Positions 51,046 to 59,299 of a stretch of DNA of 64,000 nt are shown in pieces. Under the pieces are notes generated by a model. That model was not told the origin of the DNA and did not search any database. It worked only from the letters and a program-made list of their open reading frames with translations. The translations under genes were made by a program, and so were the position numbers. This DNA comes from Chlorobiota bacterium (lineage in GTDB: Bacteria; Bacteroidota; Chlorobiia; Chlorobiales; Chlorobiaceae): contig VGMX01000003.1 of assembly GCA_016866305.1 (NCBI GenBank), forward strand, positions 62,001 to 126,000. Reading direction: 5' to 3'. Numbering within the stretch: the stretch's first letter is position 1; each line of letters opens with the position of its first letter.

Positions 51046-52334
51046 GCCGTCACCGTTTTTGCAAGTTCCCTGCCGAAACCGATTCCCTCTGATATGCCCC
51101 GATCCTCCGGGTAGTAATACGACGTATCGGCCACCCAGAGACCCCTGACCGGCAATTCCGCTGGAGGGACGGTATCGAGGTAACCGGGACCGCAAACCGG
51201 CTGCGCATATCGATACCGCTGCACCCTGGTCATCACGACGTCGCTGTCCCGCAAGGAAGGGTTGATCGTTTTCAGGTAACTCGTCACTTTTGCAACAAAC
51301 ACCTGGTCATGATCGGCGTACTTCGGGTTTTCAGCCGGCACGTAGAACGGCACATACACGATGTGATCATCTCCCAGCGGACGCAAATTGGTGTACTCGA
51401 CCAGCCCGGGAATATCCATGGAAGGATCGTTGACATTCAGCCAGAAATTATCGGTTACCGGCTTCCTGAGCTTGACGATCACGCAAACCACGGCGATGTT
51501 TTTCACCGACGAGAACATCTTCAGCAGCGCTTCCGGCAATCCGGGAATCATGGAGGGGATATACGGCAAAGGCACTGTGCTCACCACTTTGGAAAAAGGC
51601 ATGAATTCCCCACCCGCCCGAACGCCCCTGACCGCACCATCGGCAATCTCGATTCTCTCGACCGGCGTCGCGAGCAGAAATTCACCCCCCGTTTTTTCAA
51701 TGAACGCTCTCATCGATTGCAAAAGAGTAGCCGATCCCCCCTCGAAATACCCGAGTTTTTCGCGGAACAGATCATAGCGCGACCTCCCGATGCGTCTTAT
51801 CCTGCTCCATATCCATGCCGCGGACAACTGGTTCGAATAGTTGTAGAACTTGTATTCGAACAGGTTCTGCCACAACACCTCGAACGCTTCGTTTCCGACC
51901 CACCTTCTGATCCATCCGGTCGCCTCGAGACGATCGAGCGGCTTCCAGTCGTTCCTTCTGGTTGAAAGGAATGCGTGAAGACCGTACCGGAATTTCGCAA
52001 CAGGCGAGAGACCGGAAAACTGCAGAAGTGCAACAGGGTTACCCCACGGCTGCAGTTTCCTTTGGTGGAAATACCCCATTTTCGTTTCTACCCAATGCAT
52101 TTTCTCTTCCAGACCAAGCTCCTTCAACAGATCGAGAACAGCGCTGTCGGAAATACAGTGAAAATGGTAGTAGCGTTCGATATCCAGACCTCCGAAGTCG
52201 AAGGTAGCCGTCATACCGCCTATCCGGTCATCCGACTCGAACACCACCGGCACATGCTCCATCCTTGCAAGCTGATACGCCACACCGAGCCCCATCGGTC
52301 CGGCTCCAACTACCGCAATACGCTCTCCTTTCAT
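51042..52334 (-). CDS. FAD-dependent oxidoreductase (amine oxidase/protoporphyrinogen oxidase-like)
   Basis: The 430-residue protein has the N-terminal FAD motif IAVVGAGPMGLGVAYQLAR (residues 6-24), then VVFESDDRIGGMTATFDFGG, and a C-terminal FAD segment GLWVADTSYYYPEDRGISEGIGFGREL. This family often sits in O-antigen and surface glycan clusters near GtrA and GT2 genes. The reaction is unknown; sugar or lipid oxidation, or a mutase-like role, are possible. Heme synthesis is unlikely here. It is coupled to gtrA downstream and 3 bases from the epimerase gene upstream. Confidence 0.8.
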   Translation of the reverse strand: MKGERIAVVGAGPMGLGVAYQLARMEHVPVVFESDDRIGGMTATFDFGGLDIERYYHFHCISDSAVLDLLKELGLEEKMHWVETKMGYFHQRKLQPWGNPVALLQFSGLSPVAKFRYGLHAFLSTRRNDWKPLDRLEATGWIRRWVGNEAFEVLWQNLFEYKFYNYSNQLSAAWIWSRIRRIGRSRYDLFREKLGYFEGGSATLLQSMRAFIEKTGGEFLLATPVERIEIADGAVRGVRAGGEFMPFSKVVSTVPLPYIPSMIPGLPEALLKMFSSVKNIAVVCVIVKLRKPVTDNFWLNVNDPSMDIPGLVEYTNLRPLGDDHIVYVPFYVPAENPKYADHDQVFVAKVTSYLKTINPSLRDSDVVMTRVQRYRYAQPVCGPGYLDTVPPAELPVRGLWVADTSYYYPEDRGISEGIGFGRELAKTVTA

Positions 52335-52337
52335 TGC

Positions 52338-53282
52338 TCAGAACTCCAGAACGATTTTGCTGTACTGCGGATCATTGAACGTTTCATCGATGGCCGTGGC
52401 AAAGGGCGTTGGTTTGACATTGAAAATTTCCGGCCAGTCGATCACCTCGAACTCGTCGCCAGCCGTCAGGGCCTTCAATTGATCCGCCGTAAACGGAGGA
52501 TTTTTGTCAAACACAGCCCATATCCTGAGCAGCACTGAAAAGAGGGTATACGGAATATGAACGATCATGCATCCGGCCTTCGTCGCTCTCTTGATTTCGC
52601 GGATGATATCGACGTAATCCACCTTTTCGAGGCCGGTGATGTTATACACCTTCCCGCTGATACCCGACTCCAGGCAACTGATGATGATCGAGCAGAAATC
52701 GCCGACATAGAGCGGCTGGCGCATGTATCGGCCGTCTCCAGGAATCGGGAATACCGGCACCTTTCGCATGAACCGTGACAGCCAACCGAGATGCTTCCTG
52801 TCGAACCAGCCGAACATCAGGGTTGGCCGGAGAACAACCGTGGTAATACCGCTCTCGAGCACCATGATTTCCTGCTGCTTCTTGGTATTGGTGTAATGGT
52901 CGTCAGCAACCGATTCGACAACCGAGGAGCTGATATGCACCGTGTAGGGAATACGGTATTGTTTGATCAGTCCGATGATGATTTCGGTTGAGGTCAGATT
53001 GTTGCGCACAAAAGGTTCGAAGTTCAGGTCGCCGATCTGTGCCTGCAGCATAACAACAGCATCAGCCCCCTCGAAGTGGCTTTCCCACGGACCATGAACG
53101 GCAAGGTCGGCCTCGACGACCGTTATATCCGGATGCATCGTACGAAGAATCCCGATATTAGCCTTGTGCTTGTCGAGCACAACGAGGTTCCGGTATCCTT
53201 TGCGCTTGAGAAACGCCACAAGATTCTGGCCGACAAGCCCCGCTCCTCCAGGGAGCACAATTTTATGATGATCTATAGTCAT
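52338..53282 (-). CDS. NAD-dependent epimerase/dehydratase
   Basis: The 314-residue extended SDR has the dinucleotide motif LPGGAGLVGQNLVAFLKRKG near residues 10-29, DADLAVHG-like and SSSVVESV segments, and a YTNTKKQQEIM catalytic Tyr/Lys motif. SDR-type sugar epimerases of surface clusters have this form; the sugar nucleotide cannot be named. It shares an almost zero gap with the FAD oxidoreductase gene. Confidence 0.85.
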   Translation of the reverse strand: MTIDHHKIVLPGGAGLVGQNLVAFLKRKGYRNLVVLDKHKANIGILRTMHPDITVVEADLAVHGPWESHFEGADAVVMLQAQIGDLNFEPFVRNNLTSTEIIIGLIKQYRIPYTVHISSSVVESVADDHYTNTKKQQEIMVLESGITTVVLRPTLMFGWFDRKHLGWLSRFMRKVPVFPIPGDGRYMRQPLYVGDFCSIIISCLESGISGKVYNITGLEKVDYVDIIREIKRATKAGCMIVHIPYTLFSVLLRIWAVFDKNPPFTADQLKALTAGDEFEVIDWPEIFNVKPTPFATAIDETFNDPQYSKIVLEF

Positions 53283-53351
53283 TTACTGATTATTTATTGG
53301 GATATATCCAAAGCAAAAAAAAGAACAAATCTGAACAAAGGAAATACTTCA

Positions 53352-54010
53352 CTATTTTCTCGCAACTAAAAAAAACTGTTTACCAAAAATCCTCCACACC
53401 AAGGGCATGCGCAAATACAAGCCAACCAATAATGGATGTGTAGGCAATGCGCCTTGTGTTGTATACGGCAAAAACTTATCCACACACAAATCAACCGTAA
53501 ACCCTTTTAATTGTAGCGCCTCAGATAATGATAAATGAGTCAAGGCAAGATTGTGATCATAAAAATCCCAATATTCACCTGGTAAATAGCGTAGATTCGG
53601 ACCCATAACAATAAAGACGCCTCCTGCCTTAAGGGATTTATGTACCTGTTCCAAAAAGTTATCAAGAGTTGTCTTGTCCGGGAGATGTTCAAGAAAATTG
53701 GACGTAAATACAACATCTGCCTCGCCGGCAACAACAGACGCAAGATCAGTTGCTGGAACCTCATAAAATTTAATATCTGGATCCAACAAAAATCTGGCAT
53801 CCTGATTAATATCCAAAGCAATTTTGTTTTTGGCGTGTATATTATTTATAAATTCGCCATAACCACAAGCAACATCAACAACAGTATCACCAGGCCTGAT
53901 AAAACGCTGAATATACCCCCTCAAATCACTTCCCATATTGCCTTTTTTCTTGGCAAAACATCCTCTGAAAAACGGTTTTTGTACAGTCTTGACAAATCAA
54001 GATTTCCCAT
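53352..54010 (-). pseudogene. Class I methyltransferase gene with apparent single-base frameshift
   Basis: The longest intact frame (53936 to 53352) holds the methyltransferase core: TVVDVACGYGEFINNIHAKN (SAM motif I), FLEHLPDKTTLDNFLEQVHK and LKAGGVFIVMGPNL. It has no proper N-terminus. In the -1/+2 frame just upstream, ATG 54010 starts MGNLDLSRLYKNRFSEDVLP, then RKKAIWEVI and a stop at 53921-53923. This is the usual N-terminus of the family, which continues WxVxCR...Y. A one-base loss near 53919-53925 (for example TGTAGG to TGAGG) would explain the break. It is either a real frameshift or a sequencing error. The DNA is AT-rich compared with neighbours. Confidence 0.75.
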
Positions 54011-54105
54011 TTCTTCCTCATTTAATATTCAAAATAAACAAATCTCACTGCATTGCATCACAACAATATCATCAAACACTAATAATTTTTTTCAAGCCTT
54101 ATTTT

Positions 54106-55735
54106 TCAATACTTTCTCTTTAACGCAATAGCTATCCATTGACCAGTAGCCCCCCCTTCATCAAGAAACCTTAACTTGAATTTATCCGGCAACAACCTGT
54201 TTGAGAACTCAAGGCAAGTCCATTCAGAAGAGGTTGGGAGTTCTTGCAAAAACTGTTTTTCACGTGATACGACAATCACACGACAACTATTGCCGCAAGA
54301 ACCTGATCTGTATAACAGTCTATCTCCACGATGCAAATTCAAGACTATCTCACCTTTATCCGCATCGGATGCGGTATGGGTGCCTGAAATAATAAACCCA
54401 GGCATAACACTTTTATGCAAATCAGCACTATTAGAAATTTTTCTTACCATGACATCGACAGATGCAACATTTAATAACTCAAGATTTTTTACTATAATTT
54501 CGGTATATGGGTAGACTTGAGAATTTTTTAAAACTGCGTTTTTGTAAAAACTGTCTTTTTCAAGAAATTTCGTGACCTGTTGACCTGACAGACTCATCTT
54601 CCATGCCAATGCTCGTTCCCCGTTATACTGGATGGGAAACGTGTAAGCGGGGAAAAAGCAGCTGCTCCTGACATGATCTTTCCAGCGCAGGTCATCGTGT
54701 GAACGCGACCATACCGGGAGAGCGTTGGCTGCAGCAGCAACAAGAAAGATGGCCGCAAGATAACGATACCCTTGTCTCGCATAGACGATCTGGATAACTA
54801 CCCAGAAGATGATGAGAAAAGGATAAAAGAAATACCGTGGCCCGGCAAACTTTTGGTGAATGATCGCGGGATCGACTCGCAATACGGATAGATACAATGC
54901 TGACTACAAGCAGATAAAGCAACACAGCAACCGTTGACGTGGCAGAAAATGGCTTTGTACTGTAAACCCAAACTGCAATCAGGACAAGCAGGAGCGACCC
55001 GGCAAACCACATGCCGGCATGCCAGATATTGCCGACAAGAAAGCCACCAAAGAATTTCGGTATAACATTTGCAGCGATCGAACTTAAAGGAGAATGGGCA
55101 GAAACGTCTGTATCGAAAATAAACTGCAACTGCGCAATGGCAATGAGCGTTGAGAGAACCGAGACAAGATGTTCGGCGGGTTTACCCCTGAACCTGAAGC
55201 TTCTCACATAGAACAACGGCAATAGCATGACAATGACAGGAGAGGACAAGCCGCCGAGCAAGACATACAAACCCCTGAGCAACGGCAGTTCCTTTTCCTC
55301 ATCCCACAAGACAAGCAGAAAAAGCAGAACGGAAACCCACCAGAACGTATAGAGCGGCAATCCGAAAACCTCGGGATCGGATGGAATGAAAAACATGGCC
55401 AAAGCACACCAACTGCGTCCATGCAACTTCGTTGGACTTGTAGCAACAGCAAAAGCCATAATCGCCATCAGCATGAAACTGAAAAGCGTCGTGGTAAGGG
55501 CGTACTGATAAACGGAAAGCTGCAGCGCAGCAAACGAAATCAGTTTTGGCACCAGGACCAGATAGCCATTAACCGGCTCAAACAAGGCATGCAAACCGTT
55601 CCTCATGATCCCTGGAATAATCTGAGAACCATCTTCATCCCAGACACTGGGATACTGTAGCTGTGCAAACCTTCTCGACATACCAAGAAACAGGAACAGC
55701 AAGAAAAGACCAGCGTAATTAAGCTTCTCTTTCAT
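54106..55735 (-). pseudogene. GT-C-like polytopic membrane protein gene with apparent frameshift
   Basis: Two overlapping frames make one protein of about 540 residues. The first part (from ATG 55735, MKEKLNYAGLFLLFL) has about ten transmembrane helices and a WDEDGSQ motif in the first outer loop, at about residue 34, as in GT-C glycosyltransferases with an acidic catalytic pair. At about 54880-54890 the sequence leaves that frame and continues in another one (LRVDPAIIHQKFAGPRYFFY, then TM helices and a soluble C-terminal beta domain). One extra base (ATCCGT for ATCGT) would restore a single reading frame. The neighbour 55719-57191 is of the same general type. Confidence 0.65.
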
Positions 55736-57191
55736 ATCCTTTTTCCCACCTGCCGGTAGTTATAAGCAACAACAACCCTGCTCCGTAGAAGAGCATGATG
55801 CTCCCTGCAAGTATGAAATGCTTTCTCGATTTTTCAGTATAGAGGCTTAGGCCCCGGTTCGTATTGTGATTGTTGACAGCAGGTGTCAGAATACTGCTGA
55901 TAACAGGGTTGTCGAGAAGCGACTTCAACCTCGCCGCATCGGGATAGGGAATTTCGCTGTAGGGTGTTTTCTGCAAAAAAGCGAGATTTCCGGTCATAAG
56001 ATAACTGTTGACGTTTTCCTGGTTCCGGATGGTGACCATTTTCTTTTTTTCGATATCACGCATTATTCTCGGAGTGAACGTTCCAAGGCAGGTTATCACC
56101 AGAAATATCCAGAAAACCATGCCGTTCCTTGCAAGAACCGGACGCACCTCCTCATGAATCAGAATCATGAGACAGTACCAATTCAGGAGAATGCCGACTG
56201 CGAAAAGATCGAGATAGCGGGAAGAGAGGATTCCGTCACCACGCCCGTATGCGATAGCCAGAATCTGACCGAACATCCACAGGCCAAGAGAAAAGATAAA
56301 CCATGAATGGGCTTCGGCAGATGGAGGCTTGATCAACTGCCGGAACATGAAAACGACAAGGGGAAGGTACATGATGCCACCCCCTGTCGCTGCGACAACT
56401 GCAATCGTGAATTCCAGAGGGTCTTGAGCCCTCAAACTGGCATGAAGCGCAATAACCGGCGTCGATTTAACTGCCAAAAAGAAAGCGACAAGCAACGTAA
56501 AGAATAGTATTACAGAAGGGGATTTCCGATCAACACCAACAAGCCACCTGACAAACAGCAATCCGGCTGCAGCTGCAATGGAGAGTGAACCGGAAGCCAC
56601 CGAAAAAAAACTCAGGAAAGCCGCCAATACAATTCCGGTAATCCATTTCAATGGCGCGCTTTCGAAACGATGCACCGACCAGAGCAACAGGAAACTGAAC
56701 AGCATGAGAAAGTAAAACGAGGACTGAAAACCTGCGAGAGTGTTGTCGCTTCCAAACGGCACTGCAAACAGGATTGTCGCAAATGTAAACAACAACGGCT
56801 TCATGTTTCCCGGAAGTCCTTTCTGCATAAGAAACAGCAACATGACCAGTGCTCCAACATGGAGGATTGCATTGACATACATCTCGAACATGGGATCAAA
56901 GACGCCTTTGTTCAGTATGAACAACCCAAGACTTAGCACTTTTGACGTAAATATCCGATGTTCATTGTGTGAAGCAAACAGGTCGGTGATCCGGAGTGAC
57001 CCTTCAAGAAAAGGGCGATAGAGCGAATCTACCTCCGCATCCCACTGATCCCAGAAAGGGACGGAACTACCGAAGAAGGCGACGATGACCAGCTTGACAC
57101 CAATCACAATCAATACGAATGACAACCCGTAAAGAAGCGGCGTCTTTTTTTCTCGCTTGAGTTTCGACATGGCCTTCATGGTTACCCCCAT
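55719..57191 (-). CDS. GT-C-like polytopic membrane protein, candidate arabinofuranosyltransferase
   Basis: The 490-residue protein has about ten to eleven transmembrane helices. After the first helix, the outer loop carries SVPFWDQWDAEVDSLYRPFLEG, with an Asp-rich WDxWDAE motif like the acidic catalytic loop of GT-C enzymes that use polyprenyl-phosphate sugars. A soluble segment (about residues 400-450) precedes a final helix (HFILAGSIMLFYGAGLLLLI). I do not recognise it as a named family. Its position 5 bases after dprE2 and overlapping the next membrane protein by 17 bases makes it the best candidate user of a polyprenyl-phosphoryl-arabinose donor. Confidence 0.6.
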   Translation of the reverse strand: MGVTMKAMSKLKREKKTPLLYGLSFVLIVIGVKLVIVAFFGSSVPFWDQWDAEVDSLYRPFLEGSLRITDLFASHNEHRIFTSKVLSLGLFILNKGVFDPMFEMYVNAILHVGALVMLLFLMQKGLPGNMKPLLFTFATILFAVPFGSDNTLAGFQSSFYFLMLFSFLLLWSVHRFESAPLKWITGIVLAAFLSFFSVASGSLSIAAAAGLLFVRWLVGVDRKSPSVILFFTLLVAFFLAVKSTPVIALHASLRAQDPLEFTIAVVAATGGGIMYLPLVVFMFRQLIKPPSAEAHSWFIFSLGLWMFGQILAIAYGRGDGILSSRYLDLFAVGILLNWYCLMILIHEEVRPVLARNGMVFWIFLVITCLGTFTPRIMRDIEKKKMVTIRNQENVNSYLMTGNLAFLQKTPYSEIPYPDAARLKSLLDNPVISSILTPAVNNHNTNRGLSLYTEKSRKHFILAGSIMLFYGAGLLLLITTGRWEKGYEREA

Positions 57192-57195
57192 CAGT

Positions 57196-57936
57196 TTAGA
57201 GATTCAGTTTCTTGAAAAAACTGGTGGGAATGTGTACGATTCCCGCCATGATGTATTTCCAGAACCACGGCGTATAGAGCGTGTCGATCTTTTTTTCCAT
57301 CGCCCTGACAATATCGGCGGCAACCTGCTCAGGCTCTGCGAGAAGCGCTTTCGGCATATCGAGACCTTCGGTCATGGGTGTTGCCACAAGCCCAGGCTTG
57401 ACCGTCATGACATGCACTCCCGCCTTGAACAGCCGCGCGTTCAACCCTTCACAGAACGTCGTGACGGCAGCCTTCGCGGTGCCGTAAACGTAGTTCGACG
57501 GCCGGCCACGGTCACCGGCTATGGAACTGATGACGACAATGGTGCCCCGCCCCTGCTTTTCGAACAGATTGCCGAGCCGGGTCAGGAATGCGATGGTGCT
57601 GACCGCATTGGTCTGCAGTTCCTGCAACGCGAGATCCGGTGATTGCTCACACTCCTGCTGGTTCCCGAGGGTGCCATGTGCGACAAGCGCCACATCGATA
57701 CCACCCAAGACTTCCGACACCGTGTTTAGCATCACTTCATGCCTCCAGTGCTCATTGATATCGAACCGCTCTGAATGCACCAACGCAGCACCCCTGATGA
57801 GCAGGTCGGCTTCCAGAGAGGAGAGTTTTTCGCTGTTTCTTGCAAGAAGGTAGAATTTTGCGCCCTGTCCCGAAAATATTCTGGCAACAGCTTCGGCAAT
57901 GGCCGATGAAGCCCCGACAACAAGCACTTTTTTCAT
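57196..57936 (-). CDS. DprE2-like decaprenylphosphoryl-2-keto-ribose reductase (SDR)
   Basis: The start ATG 57936 (MKKVLVVGASSAIAEAVARI) overlaps the dprE1-like stop by 4 bases (ATGA). The 246-residue classical SDR has a variant Gly motif GASSAIA at 8-14, NAVSTIAFLTRL, VVISSIAGDRGRPSNYVYGTAKAA with catalytic Ser, Tyr and Lys, and VKPGLVATPMTEG. In mycobacteria DprE2 reduces the 2-keto intermediate made by DprE1 to give D-arabinose. Direct coupling to a DprE1-like gene and the lack of other clear partners support this role; a different ketoreductase function is still possible. Confidence 0.82.
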   Translation of the reverse strand: MKKVLVVGASSAIAEAVARIFSGQGAKFYLLARNSEKLSSLEADLLIRGAALVHSERFDINEHWRHEVMLNTVSEVLGGIDVALVAHGTLGNQQECEQSPDLALQELQTNAVSTIAFLTRLGNLFEKQGRGTIVVISSIAGDRGRPSNYVYGTAKAAVTTFCEGLNARLFKAGVHVMTVKPGLVATPMTEGLDMPKALLAEPEQVAADIVRAMEKKIDTLYTPWFWKYIMAGIVHIPTSFFKKLNL

Positions 57937-59252
57937 AAGTCGAGTCCCAAACGTCGTGATTGATGAGATGCGAAAACACCGTTGACCCCGTACCGCTCTC
58001 TGACGGACTGGAAAAGATCGATCTTTCGATAGCTTCTGGCGAAGGTTGCAGCCGACATCCTGACATCTTTCGTCAGGTACACCCTGCCGCCCAGATCGAG
58101 CACCATGGCGTCGAGCCGCTCCAGAAGCGGGAACAGCTCTTTTTCGATTTTGAAATCGAGAGCCAGGGTATAGCCCTCCATGGGAAATGAGAGGTGGTTC
58201 GGGTTCTCCTGACCGAAAACTTTCAGCACGGCGAGAAATGACCCTTTCCCGGATTTCGTAATTTCCTGCAGTATCCCGCTCATGCCACGAAGACCGGCGG
58301 ATTTCGGTATCACAAACTGATACTGGGTGAAACCGTTTTTTCCGTACAACCGGTTCCATTGCAGAACCCCGTCGAGCGGGTAGAAAAAAGGCTCGTAATG
58401 CACCCGCTTTCTGACCATGTCTCCCCTGACCCTGTTGTAATACAGGGTATTGAACAGACTGACCGAGTGGATGTTGAGCATACCGGGCGGCATGTCGAAA
58501 GGGACCGCCAGACTCTTTTTCACCGGCAAATCAAGCTTGTTGTCGGCGGCATGTTCACCGGTCATCACCAGTGACCGGCCAAGGTTCTGTCCGGTTGCGA
58601 CACAGTCGATCCAGGCTACCGAGTAGGTGCTTCTGCTGTTCTGTTCGAACAGCTCCAGAGAATGGGCAAGATTCCTTGCCTTGAATGTCTGCTGGTCGAT
58701 AAATGCACTGGTGACGGTCTTGAGCCGTAACGAAACCGTCAGAATCACGCCGGTGAGCCCCATACCGCCGCAGGTAGCGTAAAACAGCTCCGGCTCCTGT
58801 TCCCTCGAGCAGGTGACAACGCGATCCGGGCCCACCATCACCTCGAAACGTTCGACATGCTCGCAAAAACAGCCGCTGACATGGTGGTTCTTGCCGTGCA
58901 CATCACTCGCCACAGCTCCTCCAAGGGTGATAAACCGGCTCCCTGGCGTCACCGGCAGAAACCACCCTTTCGGCAAGAACACCCTCAGTATTTCGGCAAG
59001 AGACGTTCCTGCCTGACTGGTCAGCACACCCGTTTGCGGATCGAATGCAATGAATTTGTCGAGGTAACGCGTTTCGATCACCCGGTCATTCAGGGAGCTG
59101 TCGCCGTAGCTTCTTCCGAGTCCGCGCGCAAGAATTGATGATCCTGCCGCATCGCGCAGCAGACCGCCCATTGCAGAAACCACTTTGGGCGCATGAACCT
59201 CCACCGTTATCACCGGATATCGCCCCCATCCACAAATCTCATGACCGTTCAT
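57933..59252 (-). CDS. DprE1-like FAD-dependent decaprenylphosphoryl-ribose 2-oxidase
   Basis: From ATG 59252 (MNGHEICGWGRYP) the product is about 439 residues; an ATG at 59279 is possible. The FAD_binding_4 domain has SILARGLGRSYGDSSLN, TSQAGTSLAEILRVFLPKGW and TPGSRFITLGGAVASDVHGKNHH; the last contains the conserved GG-x-x-x-x-D-x-H region. The ALO-like C-terminal part has FLAVLKVFG and YLTKDVRMSAATFARSY, which keep the Lys and Tyr/Lys residues known from DprE1 (K367, Y415, K418 in mycobacteria). The benzothiazinone-binding Cys387 is replaced by Ala364 (in GYTLALDF). It oxidises the C2 hydroxyl of polyprenylphosphoryl-ribose. Confidence 0.87.
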   Translation of the reverse strand: MNGHEICGWGRYPVITVEVHAPKVVSAMGGLLRDAAGSSILARGLGRSYGDSSLNDRVIETRYLDKFIAFDPQTGVLTSQAGTSLAEILRVFLPKGWFLPVTPGSRFITLGGAVASDVHGKNHHVSGCFCEHVERFEVMVGPDRVVTCSREQEPELFYATCGGMGLTGVILTVSLRLKTVTSAFIDQQTFKARNLAHSLELFEQNSRSTYSVAWIDCVATGQNLGRSLVMTGEHAADNKLDLPVKKSLAVPFDMPPGMLNIHSVSLFNTLYYNRVRGDMVRKRVHYEPFFYPLDGVLQWNRLYGKNGFTQYQFVIPKSAGLRGMSGILQEITKSGKGSFLAVLKVFGQENPNHLSFPMEGYTLALDFKIEKELFPLLERLDAMVLDLGGRVYLTKDVRMSAATFARSYRKIDLFQSVRERYGVNGVFASHQSRRLGLDL

Positions 59253-59299
59253 AACACATTCTTTCCCGATTCTCTGCATTGTATTGCAATAACCCACCT

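Noticed and set aside
51042-52334. FAD oxidoreductase as a heme-pathway protoporphyrinogen oxidase
   Set aside because: The similarity is only in the FAD fold, and the surroundings are surface glycan genes.
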